DNA of 23,393 bases, taken from positions 1 to 23,393 of the forward strand of contig VKHC01000047.1 in NCBI GenBank assembly GCA_015143735.1. Reading direction: 5' to 3'. Below are positions 1 through 9,730 of this stretch, piece after piece; positions within the stretch are counted from its first letter, which is position 1, and every line of letters starts with the position of its first letter. Under the pieces are notes generated by a model. The model saw only the letters and a list, made by a program, of their open reading frames with translations. It was not told the DNA's origin and searched no databases. The stretch comes from Synura sp. LO234KE. Its lineage: Eukaryota; Sar; Synurophyceae; Synurales; Mallomonadaceae. Position numbers and translations under genes: made by a program.

Positions 1-3000
1 GATGCTTCCGAACTCCTTGTAGTTATTGTGGTCCGTCCACTCTGCGGCTACCAGCACCCGACAAACGTTTTCTGCACGAGCCATATATCCTTTCCCGAAT
101 TTGTTTACGAAGGTTCGGATGAAATAAGTTTCAAATTGTTCTGCCGTACTTATTTCTGGAGCCGCAAACAGCTTGCTTATCTGCTCCACGTCCGCGCGTC
201 GGTAGGAAGAGATGCCAGGAGATACCACTTTTATTAAATCAGAGAAGATTTGTTTCGGGGGTGCCATTGTCTTCCCCAATCTCCACTTCTCTTTATCTCG
301 GTGAGCACGATGGTCGGCCCCCACCCCGCTCTCCTTCGCCCGCTCGCTTACTTTGCTCTGCCACTGACCGTACAATTGGCACAATCGAGCCATGTTAATC
401 CCCCGAATGTCACTCACATACCGGAACTCCTTTCTGTTGAACATGGGCATCAAGTCGTACAATCCCAGTCGATACAACAGACTGGACACGCGGAGCCCGG
501 CACGAGGGTCGCGTAAACTGAAATACCTGTTTGTTTGCTTGTACATGGCAATTAAAATCTCCTGCATCGATTTGCACGACCGAAACGGATTACTTCCCAT
601 GCGTTTCAGCGCAAGAACTTCTTGTACTGCTTTCATAAATGCACCAGATGCTTTCCAGAACCGTTGAACTTTAACTACAGCCACTCCGTAACGGAATGCG
701 CGATCGCGAGCTCTTTGCATAAAGGTTCGTACCAGCATCCCCCGAATAAGCGCCTGAGGTTTGATCAACATTTTTACATGAAGTTTCACCAGCGCTCGTG
801 TTCGAAAGGTAACCGCCCTAGATATGGCGTGCGTAACGACTTTCTGAGCAAGCTGCAATATTCTCTCGCGGATTTTACGGACACGCCTACGCTTCACGAG
901 AAATTTTCGCAGTGGTCGCTGGATAACGATCGCAGCCCTGTGCCGCCGCACCCATCGCCTGGTCCACACACCCCGTAGCACCGCTTGTATTCGCGCCGCG
1001 CCTTGATACCTACGCTCCCGACGATTCTTGTCCTCCAGCAAATCGAGCAGCTTTGCGCTCTCCTGCAAGTGTCTCAGCAACCGCCCCGGTCTGTGCCGAA
1101 GCCACATGTGTGCGATCTTGTGGGCACATCGGTGCTTGAACTTCATCATTCCCCGGGCCCAGTGATGCAGCTTCCTGGCCGCCCACTTCTCCACCCTCAG
1201 CAGGTCCACCAGTCTATATCCCAGTCGGCCGCGGTACCAACACTGCACCTTCACCACAGCAGATATAATGCGCTTGAAGTAATGTAACCGGTACACCCGC
1301 TGGATCCTTATCGCATTGTTCCTCCGGGTCATGTGCCATATAGCCATGTCGATCTCTCGATCCTCCTCCCCCCGAACTCGATAACAAGACATCAACAGAA
1401 ACGTGTGGAATCCTCCCTTCACATGGTACCACGCCCGCTGGATAACCAGCGCTGCCACCTGCTTCCTCGCAATCAGCTGTTTCATACTTTCAACTCTTTT
1501 CTTCGCGGCGTAGATTCTCCACCTCCTCTGCAGCGTCAGGGCAGCAGCCATTCTACTCTCAATCCCATGCCACCTCGCGTAGAACTTTCGCCATTTTAGC
1601 AAAATACAAAGAAATCTGCGTACATACTTCTGTGCAATTATTGTGGCTTTACGGAGGTGCCGATATTTCTTAAACTGTAACGTTCTTCGCATCCACGCCT
1701 GGCATTTTATCGTCACTCGTCGTAACCGCTGATATTGTACCTTTTTCGGAAACATGCGGAACATCGATTGGAGCAGTAGTATCCTGTCTCTGTTCGTTTT
1801 ATATTCCTTTCGGTAAAAGTGTCTACGGAAATTCTTTTGAATCACCAGAGCAGCGAGCCAGTACATACGTCGGGAGACACGTACAGAGTCGGGGATGTGA
1901 AAAGGAAGAAAGCTGCTTCTAGAAGGTGCCAAGTAAATATCGCTCAGCGGTCCTAAGTAGGGCTTTACTTTATGCCAGGCGATGAGCTTCCGACGGTCCC
2001 TCCACACGCGGTAACGGCTCTGGATGGGCAACACGGATTCGCGCCGCTCCAGGAATATCGCCCACATGGCACAGAGGCGCCAGCGCTTCACCCAGTTTTT
2101 TGACCGTTTCCTTCGCAGGTTCTTTAACCAGTTCTGCATCATGCTCAGAGCTGCGAATCGACGGTACACGGGAATCATGGCCTGGGACCGCTTCTCTGCC
2201 ACCAGGATTTTCCACATCCCGAACGCCACAGACAAAATGTTGTACAGTTTCGTTTTCCAGAATAATTCTAGCGCTTTGCTGATCTTCTGCCTCGGCTTGG
2301 CCTGGTTCCCCTCCACCACCAGGATGTACCGCTCGGGAAGAGAGGCATAGTGAAGTTTCACAGTCTCCCGCATCAGGGTCTGCAGCGCGCGAGCGGAAGC
2401 CAACACGCTCTCCTTCTCCTTCTGCAGACTACTCTGCAAAGAATGTTGGTGATGCTGCACTCGACCGGCAGTTACTTCCTCGCATACAGATAGATCTTGA
2501 AGTGTTCTAATAATAACAACAAATGAACGGGGAGCTGGTGAGCTTTCCGAAACATACGACGTCTGCCCCGTCACGAGTATATGAGGCCAATCGTCACCTT
2601 CTGAGTGTATCCTTGGTGTGTTGGCGAGAGAAGAGCTCCTGGTTCAGTAACCGCCGTAGAACGCCTTTGGTGATCAGGACGCTCCTCGGGAGGTCCGCGG
2701 GCGGCTTGCTGGGCAGGTCCCCCGGGGCGCGCCGGAGAGGCGGCGGCCGCACTGGTTCCCCGTATGACAACGTAGATGATGTAACCGCTACTTGGCCTGG
2801 TGGGTACTGTATCTTGTTCGGTACCAGGGCGGGCTTATCAGGGAGGGTGGAAGCGATCGGGGTGGGGGCAGGCATCGAGGGGGTGGGCGGAACGGTGGAG
2901 GGGGGTCGCCTCAAAGGTGTGGCCGCGGACACACTGCTGCTCCCAGCGCCCATGCTCCTGGCCGCACTTTGTTGACTGTTTTGGGAAGCGATCGAGGCGG

Positions 3001-4500
3001 AGGCGGAGGCAGCGGCAGTGGTGTGATGAGACTCCAAACTTACTCCACTGTTCCTCCTGCTGCCCTCCTTTGCGTTCGATGCGGTGGCCGCTCGCTGCTC
3101 CTCGGCCTACAAGCACAAAAATTACAAAAGTAATTAATCTTACAAGCACATGCATCAATTGCTGACCCATCACATTTAGGTATACTCTAATTTTCCAAAT
3201 CAGATTGCCTTCAGGTGAGAACGGGACGAGGGGACACTGGATATGGACTTCCTAAAGGAGGTGAAAATTGAGCAAGTATTATGGGAGGTGTCCCGTATGA
3301 CTGCAAGGTATCAGAGTGCTCGCAACGGTAACACGGATCGTGCATAATCCAAACAAAAGAATTATTACACTTCGTATTCAATTGGAAAGGAATTGTTGCG
3401 TTTGTAAGTACCGTACACCTGAATGAGACAATGAATACTTCAATTCGATACACGCATACCTCTTTAGGATCGGGTGTCGTGGGATTCATATTCTTCCTCA
3501 ACTTATTCGTAGTAGATTTGTTTTTATTTGGAACAAACATACCCACTAGTGGTGACCACAATGACGTCACTTCCGACACAGCCTGCTGATATTTCTCGGT
3601 ATTGATGTAGTCTCGCTCGCCCCGCTTTGGAAATCCTATAGTTCCTTCTAAGCCACGGGTGGGGTACACTAAGTCCCCAATGTAGGACAGCACGGACTTC
3701 ATATTTAAATACTCTTCCAGTATACTCGTAGAATCCACTTTCGATTTTATGGGTTTTCGCGGAGCCGGTACAATAGACTCTTGTTTGGGTTCAGTGGGCA
3801 TTATAGGAAACCACAACCTACTCTTCTGATACCCAAGAGTTTGATCTTGCTTGCTAAGATCTGTTGAATTTACTCCTGGAACGAATTGTTCGTCTGTATG
3901 CGATGAATCAAAGAATATTGAGGCGCGCGGTCGCAAATACGGTTTTCGTTTCAGATGAAGGCGTGATTTTTTCTGCTTGAGTTGTGAGAATAATGGATGA
4001 GGGAGACTTTTACTTGTTATCAATGCTCCTTCTTCATTCTTATTACGAGATCCATCCGTTGTTTTCGCTATTATACTATCAGAGGATCTTTCAACATGTT
4101 GGTCTGTTTTATTAGAGTGCGAATTTTTCTCGCCTTCCTCAAAACCTTCTGTTAAGAATATTCCATTCCGACCGTCTGAACTCTGCTCCTCAAGCTCATT
4201 AATCACTTTTAATACGTTTCCGAATAAGGATTCAGTTGATAGAAGACTAGATAGAATTAAAAAACATTCTGTCCTTATTAGCTGCCGCTTCCTAATATCG
4301 GCTGTGCGGTCTTCCCCAAATACCATCATCAATACATTTTCTACAGCTAGAGTGTTAATACAACTCCTCGTGTTGGGGTCAATATTATCTGTAATTTTCA
4401 AATATGATTGAATAAATCTCAATGAATTTATTCTATCTTGAAATGATGAAGATTTGGACTGTAGTGCGGCAATCGCAAGAGGAAGTGACAAAATATCCAT
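1..4500 (-). CDS. Large IQ-motif protein with helical N-terminal region (partial, 3 exons, C-terminus off window)
   Basis: Proposed exons are 4500-3460, 3106-2598 and 2506-1, giving 1352 codons before the window edge. The last exon is open for 835 codons without a stop. Residues 1-130 are helix-rich and look armadillo/HEAT-like by eye; 130-347 is polar and Lys/Ser-rich. Residues 348-517 are low-complexity Ala/Ser/Pro. Residues about 678-1140 hold at least ten IQ-like motifs, for example IQSRYR (678), IQKNFRR (739), VQCWYRG (937), IQAVLRG (1023), IQRPLRK (1045) and VQRFWK (1130). IQ motifs bind calmodulin, centrin or myosin light chains, so a cytoskeletal, centrosomal or flagellar scaffold is plausible; there is no myosin motor in view. 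The ATG at 4500 has an in-frame TAA four codons upstream. Exons 1 and 2 join in phase 0 and exons 2 and 3 in phase 2. The exon 1-2 junction is the least certain: without it, 4500-3211 is a 429-residue ORF and the IQ gene begins elsewhere. Family not recognised. Confidence 0.62.
2507..2597 (-). other. Intron (91 nt) in the IQ-motif gene
   Basis: The upstream exon ends in ...CAGAAG, followed by a GTGACG donor. The acceptor is TTATTATTAG just before 2506. Removing 91 nt skips the in-frame TGA at 2594-2596 and joins an AG remainder to A, giving an Arg codon. The reading frame then stays open to base 1. A spliced junction is the simplest way to link the Ser/Pro-rich ORF to the IQ region. Confidence 0.7.
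3107..3459 (-). other. Probable intron (353 nt) or two introns with a small exon in the IQ-motif gene
   Basis: The donor AAAGAG|GTATGC after 3460 and the acceptor GTGCTTGTAG before 3106 are both in phase 0. The exon starting at 3106 has an in-frame TAG immediately upstream and its only ATG is well inside, at about 2960, so it needs an upstream exon. An alternative acceptor, CCTTGCAG before 3300, would make a 159-nt intron and keep an extra Ser/Pro-rich segment that ends at a TGA (3211-3213). That alternative would produce a short isoform. Confidence 0.5.
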
Positions 4501-4779
4501 CTCACTGAGTTAGCTATGGCTTTCCTTGCAAGTCTCTTTTCTACACTGACATAAATTCGAATTACTAGAAAAAAAAATGTCTGTTACAAAACAACACAAA
4601 CAAGTGGAGGTACAATAAGTCTAAAAAAGAGCAGCAAGGACCGGAACATCTGTATGTTGCACTTCATCGTTGAATTTTGCAACTAACTTCAGATATCCTT
4701 TTTGCTGGATTATACTTTTAAGAAATCAAATATATGCGCCCATTTTTCCTTCGCTCTTTACGATAAGCGTGAACAAACT
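4501..4779. promoter_or_regulatory. Divergent intergenic promoter region
   Basis: These 279 bases separate the ATG of the minus-strand IQ gene (4500) from the ATG of the plus-strand ankyrin gene (4780). The stretch must contain both 5' leaders and both core promoters. It contains an A-rich run near 4568-4576 and no clear TATA box. The plus-strand frame leading into 4780 is open back to about 4625 but contains no earlier ATG. Confidence 0.5.
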
Positions 4780-6123
4780 ATGGCAAGAAAATTGGATGGA
4801 ATGGTTATGCGGTTGCTTGATGGTGCTTGTAGCCCTTGTGGGGCCACAACTGCATCAAATGACGGTAATATCTAAAATCAGTATATATTATTGGAATAAT
4901 CTAATTGCTAATTGTCTTCCTGGTGTCCCCACTGTTATCTTATCAATATTCTGAAATGTATTATAGGCTTCCGCGTCTGCAGGTCTGCAGAACGTTTTGA
5001 TCTCGATACAAAAGAAGTTTCAGAGAACCAAGAGAATTCTGACATATTAGTGCAGTTCCTCAATAATCACAAACTGTTGAGAACTAATGCGCGCCCTAAG
5101 TCTCTTCTGGATTATTGTACAGCTGTTGCAAAAATTATGGATAATCGAGGGCAACTCCCTCTACATAAACTGTCGTACTGCTCGTATCCTGATAACTTTT
5201 CCGAGGAGCGTAGCAAGTTGTTCTGGAGGTGCTTTGACCTGTATCCGAGCGCGATCTTTGCACGAGACTCCTCTGGGAATTGTCCGTTGCATATTCTGTT
5301 GGAACACACAGATATTTGGCCCACTCAATTAATCCAAGAAATACTGCGTCGATTCCCCAAAACAGCGGAAATTAAAAATGGAGATGGAAGCTATCCTTTA
5401 TTTATCGCATGCAGAAAGCGTTCCGCATTTCAAGATGACCATGGACAACTGGAAGTCATTCGAACACTCGCTGCTACTTTCCCTAAAGCAGTTTCAATCC
5501 TCTCGTACGGTTGTTATGCACTGCACCAAATCCTCATCCGTCATCAAGATCCTCCGGCTGATGTTCTGCGAGTGTTGTTGTCACACAATTCGAAGGCGGT
5601 TACCATTCCAAATAATTACGGGAATATGCCTTTGCACCTCTTGTGCGCCTCGCCCACCCGAAGCACGGAATCCTTCAGATTGCTAGTGGACTTTTATCCA
5701 GAGGCTTTATCCTATCAGAACCATGCTGGAGATACGCCGATAGACAGGCTCTTGAAACTTGAGGGGATGCCACTTCCAGCTATGGTTCATTTTAGTGGGT
5801 CAGGAATCGGTGGCGTTGGTGTTTGTAATGTTGTTCGCTTGCTACTGCTAGCAACGCCGGAACACGTCATCTCGAAGAACGAGGGAGCGCAAAAGCGTCT
5901 AGGATACTTGAATTGGAAGGCCCGTGAGATCGGATTCATGCTTTCGTCATTCGTATCCGGTAGTGATCAAATGAATAGTAATCGCAGAGAGGGCGAGGCA
6001 GAAAATAGCACGGTCAATGCCAATAATACCAAATCCCAATCTTTGGTTCAATTGGCTCTAGGCTTGACTTACTTTAGGGAATCCTGTGAGGGTGTGTTCA
6101 GGACGATAATCATGTTCCTTTAG
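4780..6123 (+). CDS. Ankyrin-like repeat protein (413 aa, 2 exons)
   Basis: Exons 4780-4864 and 4967-6123 join in phase 1 to give 413 residues. About six ankyrin-type repeats lie between residues 87 and 295. Each has a G..PLH or similar turn (NRGQLPLHKL, SSGNCPLHILL, GDGSYPLFIAC, YGCYALHQIL, YGNMPLHLLC, HAGDTPIDRLL) followed by a helix pair ending in FP or YP (YPSAI, FPKTAEI, FPKAV, YPEALS). This spacing, with a Tyr/Phe-Pro at the end of each repeat, is typical of the large ankyrin families in diatoms and related stramenopiles. Such repeats usually mediate protein-protein contacts; no catalytic domain is visible. The tail after residue 300 is Ser/Asn-rich and polar. The start is the first ATG in its frame. 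The gene is divergent from the IQ gene. Its specific partner or role cannot be read from the sequence. Confidence 0.82.
4865..4966 (+). other. Intron (102 nt) in the ankyrin gene
   Basis: The donor is GAC G|GTAATA and the acceptor is TGTATTATAG|GC. Splicing joins G + GC into a Gly codon and avoids the in-frame TAA that exon 1 would meet at once. The small size is similar to the 91-nt intron of the neighbouring gene. Confidence 0.7.
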
Positions 6124-6240
6124 CCCCTTTCATGAGGGCACGTGGCCAGGGCTGCAGTTGTCTTCTCTGACTCTTTTCTGGTCTTCACTGAAAATGTTCG
6201 TACCAGAAGACACTCGAGCCTTATATTAGCTTGCAGAACT

Positions 6241-6246
6241 AATAAA
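6241..6246 (+). terminator. Candidate poly(A) signal AATAAA
   Basis: A canonical AATAAA sits 118 bases after the ankyrin gene's stop codon, followed by a T-rich stretch. The position suits 3' end formation of that transcript, but the hexamer is common in AT-rich DNA. Confidence 0.4.
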
Positions 6247-6781
6247 ATAACTTGATTTTTTTCGATGTTATTGTTTTGATAGTTACTTTGTAGTGGACCC
6301 TGCACCTGGGCCATTTGCATGCATTTACCTAAAATTTTTCCTCTATGGCGTCGGTGCAGAGTCACAGCAAATAGAGTGGCAAATAGAACATCTTCTGTGA
6401 AGTATTTCTAAAGAGTGAGCCAAGTTTCTGCAAAATAAACTAGTTCTAAGAAAAAGTACTTCTAATTAAAATTTTCTGTGCATTCTCCTCGGTCAATTTT
6501 ACTAATTAAAAACCGTGACCGTAGAAATTACTCTATTGAACAATCACTCTACACCGCCCATTGCTCTAATTTTAAAACTCTTTTGACGGTAATCTATTAT
6601 CACGGTACCCTATAGAGTTTTTTCAAAAGAGTCGCCGATTTTAAAGAGGAACGGTATTCTCCGAAAATCGTTCATCTTAGCTAATTGTTGTAATTGACAA
6701 AAGGCAGGATTCCTACACAGACATGTCTAATATTTAAGTGCCCCGATGTACCAAATAGCGATCCCCGTGACAGAGTTGGGT

Positions 6782-6835
6782 GTAGTTGAGCGTTAGTTTT
6801 TTCTACCTCTGACCTCTCGGCGGTAACTCAACTAC
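6782..6835. repeat. Inverted repeat GTAGTTGAG / CTCAACTAC
   Basis: Two perfect 9-bp arms (6782-6790 and 6827-6835) surround a 36-base loop directly in front of the copy A gag-like leader. The position parallels the palindrome cluster in front of copy B, and both include a TAGTTGRG core. Confidence 0.45.
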
Positions 6836-6837
6836 GG

Positions 6838-7238
6838 GGAAGCTGCCTCCGCCCGATGGCTTAAGTAGACCTTCCCCCGGGAGTGGTTAGTACGCAACGA
6901 CGTTCCCGACTAGATAGAAGGCAGGGGACTCGTGTATTGCCCCCGGGCGAGTGAGACAGTGCTGCTGTTAACGCAAGCGATGTCGAAGAAGAGCCGAAGC
7001 ATGGCGCGAAAATGCAGACAACCACACCAACAACCGAAACCAGGAAGATAAAAGAGAAGCTTGGCTCCGAAGCGAATTACTACCTACTATCGCAGGAAAT
7101 TGGTCAGGAAAAATCCTCCTGGCCAACGCCGAAGTCGCTCTGGATGTTCTTGACTCCGGCCTTGAGGATATGCGTAGTTCTTCCCTACGGTGCAGTGATG
7201 CGGACGGGCTCTGCCGTGGCGGGATCCGCCATGTTTGA
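6838..7238 (+). pseudogene. Decayed gag-like retroelement leader, copy A
   Basis: Bases 6838-6915 align by eye with 15545-15622. The clearest shared blocks are a GCCTCC-containing stretch and GCAACGA-GT-CCC-ACTA. Where copy B has an ATG (15607), copy A has ACG (6900). In the same frame, with stops at 6915 and 6969, an open run of 88 codons follows (6972-7235). It contains the motif AWRENAD, which matches AWREKAD in copy B. Copy A lacks about 26 codons between the start position and the motif, an in-frame difference. The shared frame shows the two copies descend from one coding sequence. A gag-like role is inferred from the basic, polar composition and repeated occurrence; no protease, RT or integrase was recognised. 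Confidence 0.5.
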
Positions 7239-9730
7239 AGGGCTGATTGCGGGGGGATTCGATCCGCCAACCAGGAGTGATCCGGTGAACTTCCATAGGA
7301 AGAGCGCTGTTGTGTCTCGCGAGTCTACGCTGTGCGGTTGTTCACGATGTGTCTTACCCCAGGCCGATAGACAACGATAGTCCAAGGAACTGATCCAATA
7401 CTCTATTTCTCAATGTAGTCGCGTTGTCTGAGGGAGAAGAACCCGAGCCAATCTAGGAGGGAGCGGCTGCCTCCGTCACCAACACAAAGAAGATTTTTGC
7501 GACACGATGAAGAATCTTAAGTAAGTCAAACTGTTCCAAGGCGATTCCATCTGAGGCTTCCTCAAACATCTTGGGTATAGCGTTGCGTTGAGTTGCTTGT
7601 GGAAGAGCGGCCGGGCAAATACGGGGTTAAAGCTCTGGGAAGCGCATAGGGTAAGAGGTACCTCCCATGGAGCTGATATTTTGAGCGCCGCAAGTGAAAC
7701 TACGGGTAAGTTTGAGCGCCGCAAGTAAAACTATGGGATTGTAGCAGGATTAGGAGCTTAAGTATTTGTACCATTTATTGAAATCCTGAAGATTTGGAAA
7801 TCGGAGATTGAAGTATCAAAGGATATGCGCCAAGCCAATTTTGCAACGGGTTTCGCGCGGAGTTAATTCTTCCAGTGCTTCAAAAACCTGACTTTGTTGC
7901 GCGGATATGGTTTGGCCGAACTCTTGTCTGGGAATGGTTAAAGCTGTCCAGGAAACTTAAAATTTTTATCGTTGTCACGATTGACTTGGCTGGAGGCCTG
8001 GATTACCCTCGCCTGAAGAAATACCCGTGGATTCCATTCTTCTCGACAATAACTATCAGGAAAAGGTTGGAGAGTCCGGTTTTGCTATCACAATTTTCCG
8101 CTGAAAGCCGGGAGCATTGTCGCCTGCGCTTTTGAAGCCTTAGATAAGTCGGATCTAGAGGTCTTTGGGCAACGCCGAGGCAAAACTACCCATAAGCCGA
8201 ATAGTTAAAGACTTAGTAATAGATAAGTTTCGGTGTGCAGTCACACCAAACACGTTTTAAAAACTAGAGGAACGGTATTTAATTCACCGATGGCTACTAG
8301 GTGTCTAGTACATACTCAATTATTCTATGCTACTGCTGAATTGTGAAACCAAACAATTACCAAATACTAGAACATTTGATGCATTCTCCTGAAGATAACG
8401 TAGTGTCTTCAATTGCTTGGATTAACGTTTCAAATCAATTCAATCAGGATGGAGAACGTTTTCAATTTTTCAATTTTTCTATAACCCTGATCGGCACAAG
8501 AGTATTCAAAATGAATTTTCCCGATGATCACCCCTTCGGCAAATAATATTGAGTTTGGGGGAGCCGCGAAGAATCTGAACAACGCTCCGATGGAAGTCTC
8601 CTATGCTCAGTACTCCGACGAAATCGCTTACCTATCTGCAGAGAGTCATCGCGACTCTATTGGTCTCGCTGGAAGAAATTTTTCGATTTAGTTCTCAGCT
8701 CGAATCCTCGGAAAAGTTGACAGCAAGCGCGGGACCTTCGGCTGTCCAGCAATCCGATGAAGATTTTTACCGGGAGTATCTGCAATGAGTCCTAGCTACC
8801 ACCTTGAACACTATATAGAGAGATGGTGGTCCAAGTCAGAGGAATGAAGTGTTCACACTCCCTTCGCAGGTGCAATATGGTACTTCTGCTGTACGTGACG
8901 AGAAGGCAGTTCAATCCTGCGCGACTGATCACGTGTATCAGCCTATTCCGGAAATGAGCTCCCACATCAGTGCGGTTACAAATAAACATCCGGATTGGGC
9001 CGAATTCGTTCGCTCATAGAAGGAGCTTCTCAGACTGCCCGGTACGGCTTTCCTTGGGATGAGACCGATTCTGTTAAGCACTTGACATATCCATCTGGGA
9101 GCATAGTCGATTCCTCGCTTCTGAAAAGCTAAAATATTGCCTTCTTCGGACCGCTCAGCCCATGGATAGATCTCCAGTCGTTACTGACCTCTGGCTGCTC
9201 TTCAAAACGCATAGGATGTAAACAATAACCTTCGCCTCGTTTGAATACCACTCAAACTATTGGAAAACCCCGATCGGTCCCTATCCCAGAGTATGGAGAG
9301 AATAAAGAATAGATCGTATCAACTAACTTTTACCAGATGCTTTCCGAGGGGATTTGAAGTCCTCCAGCGAGATGTTTAAGAGCGATAATAGGTAACCGTA
9401 TTGCCTTCTACATTCAACAAATCCGCGGTCCACTGCTGTGACGGCAAAAATGAGTAAGTGTGTTGAAACTAGAAGCCCCTTCAGGGTGTTGACCCCATGA
9501 GATACGTATGTCGACAAAAATAGCTTGAAACAATTTTATGCAATCACTTTTGAGTAGTGGTGGTGTTACCCAATTAAGTCCCCAAAGAATATTTTCCCGC
9601 CCTCCAAAAATGTGCCAGACTCTAAAGCGATATTCTGAGCAGGCTGAAATTCGATAAATAAGGAACTCCGAGGTGTTAAAAATATCTGCAGAAGTGCCCC
9701 TCAACGTAGTCGGATTTACTGTATCTTGTG
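7239..9730. other. Degenerate coding-like tract downstream of copy A
   Basis: Short frames with coding-like composition switch phase repeatedly: a basic Ser/Pro/Arg-rich run near 7420-7510, a run ending ...ALDKSDLEVFGQ near 8110-8210, a 61-codon ORF at 8603-8788 and a run near 8865-9018. On the minus strand, 9414-9704 and 9323-9517 are open in different frames. None matches a domain I can name. The pattern fits a broken mobile element, but this is inference. Confidence 0.3.
7681..7738. repeat. Short direct repeat, period 31 bp
   Basis: TTGAGCGCCGCAAGT followed by an AAACTA-GGG tail occurs at 7681 and again at 7712 with two base differences (G/A and C/T). It is a two-copy local duplication inside the degenerate tract. 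Confidence 0.6.

Larger units (their letters stand above)
6124..6837. other. Intergenic, AT-rich; no gene seen
   Basis: Apart from the candidate poly(A) signal near 6241 and the inverted repeat at 6782-6835, I see no coding-like frame. The open frames here are short and lack recognisable motifs. Confidence 0.5.

Noticed and set aside
28-1599. Several plus-strand open frames of 70-118 codons
   Set aside because: They are shadows of the 835-codon minus-strand IQ frame, and several begin at GTG or TTG, which are not usual eukaryotic starts.
2523-3173. Overlapping Gly/Arg-rich ORFs on both strands
   Set aside because: They arise from the GC-rich low-complexity exon of the IQ gene read in other phases.
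3307-3318. GGTATCAGAG, similar to a tRNA-iMet primer-binding site of copia elements
   Set aside because: It lies in the intronic part of the IQ gene with no LTR next to it.
6645-8281. A 14-base direct repeat AGAGGAACGGTATT at 6645 and 8268 as possible element ends
   Set aside because: About one shared 14-mer is expected by chance in a window of this size, and the flanks do not align.
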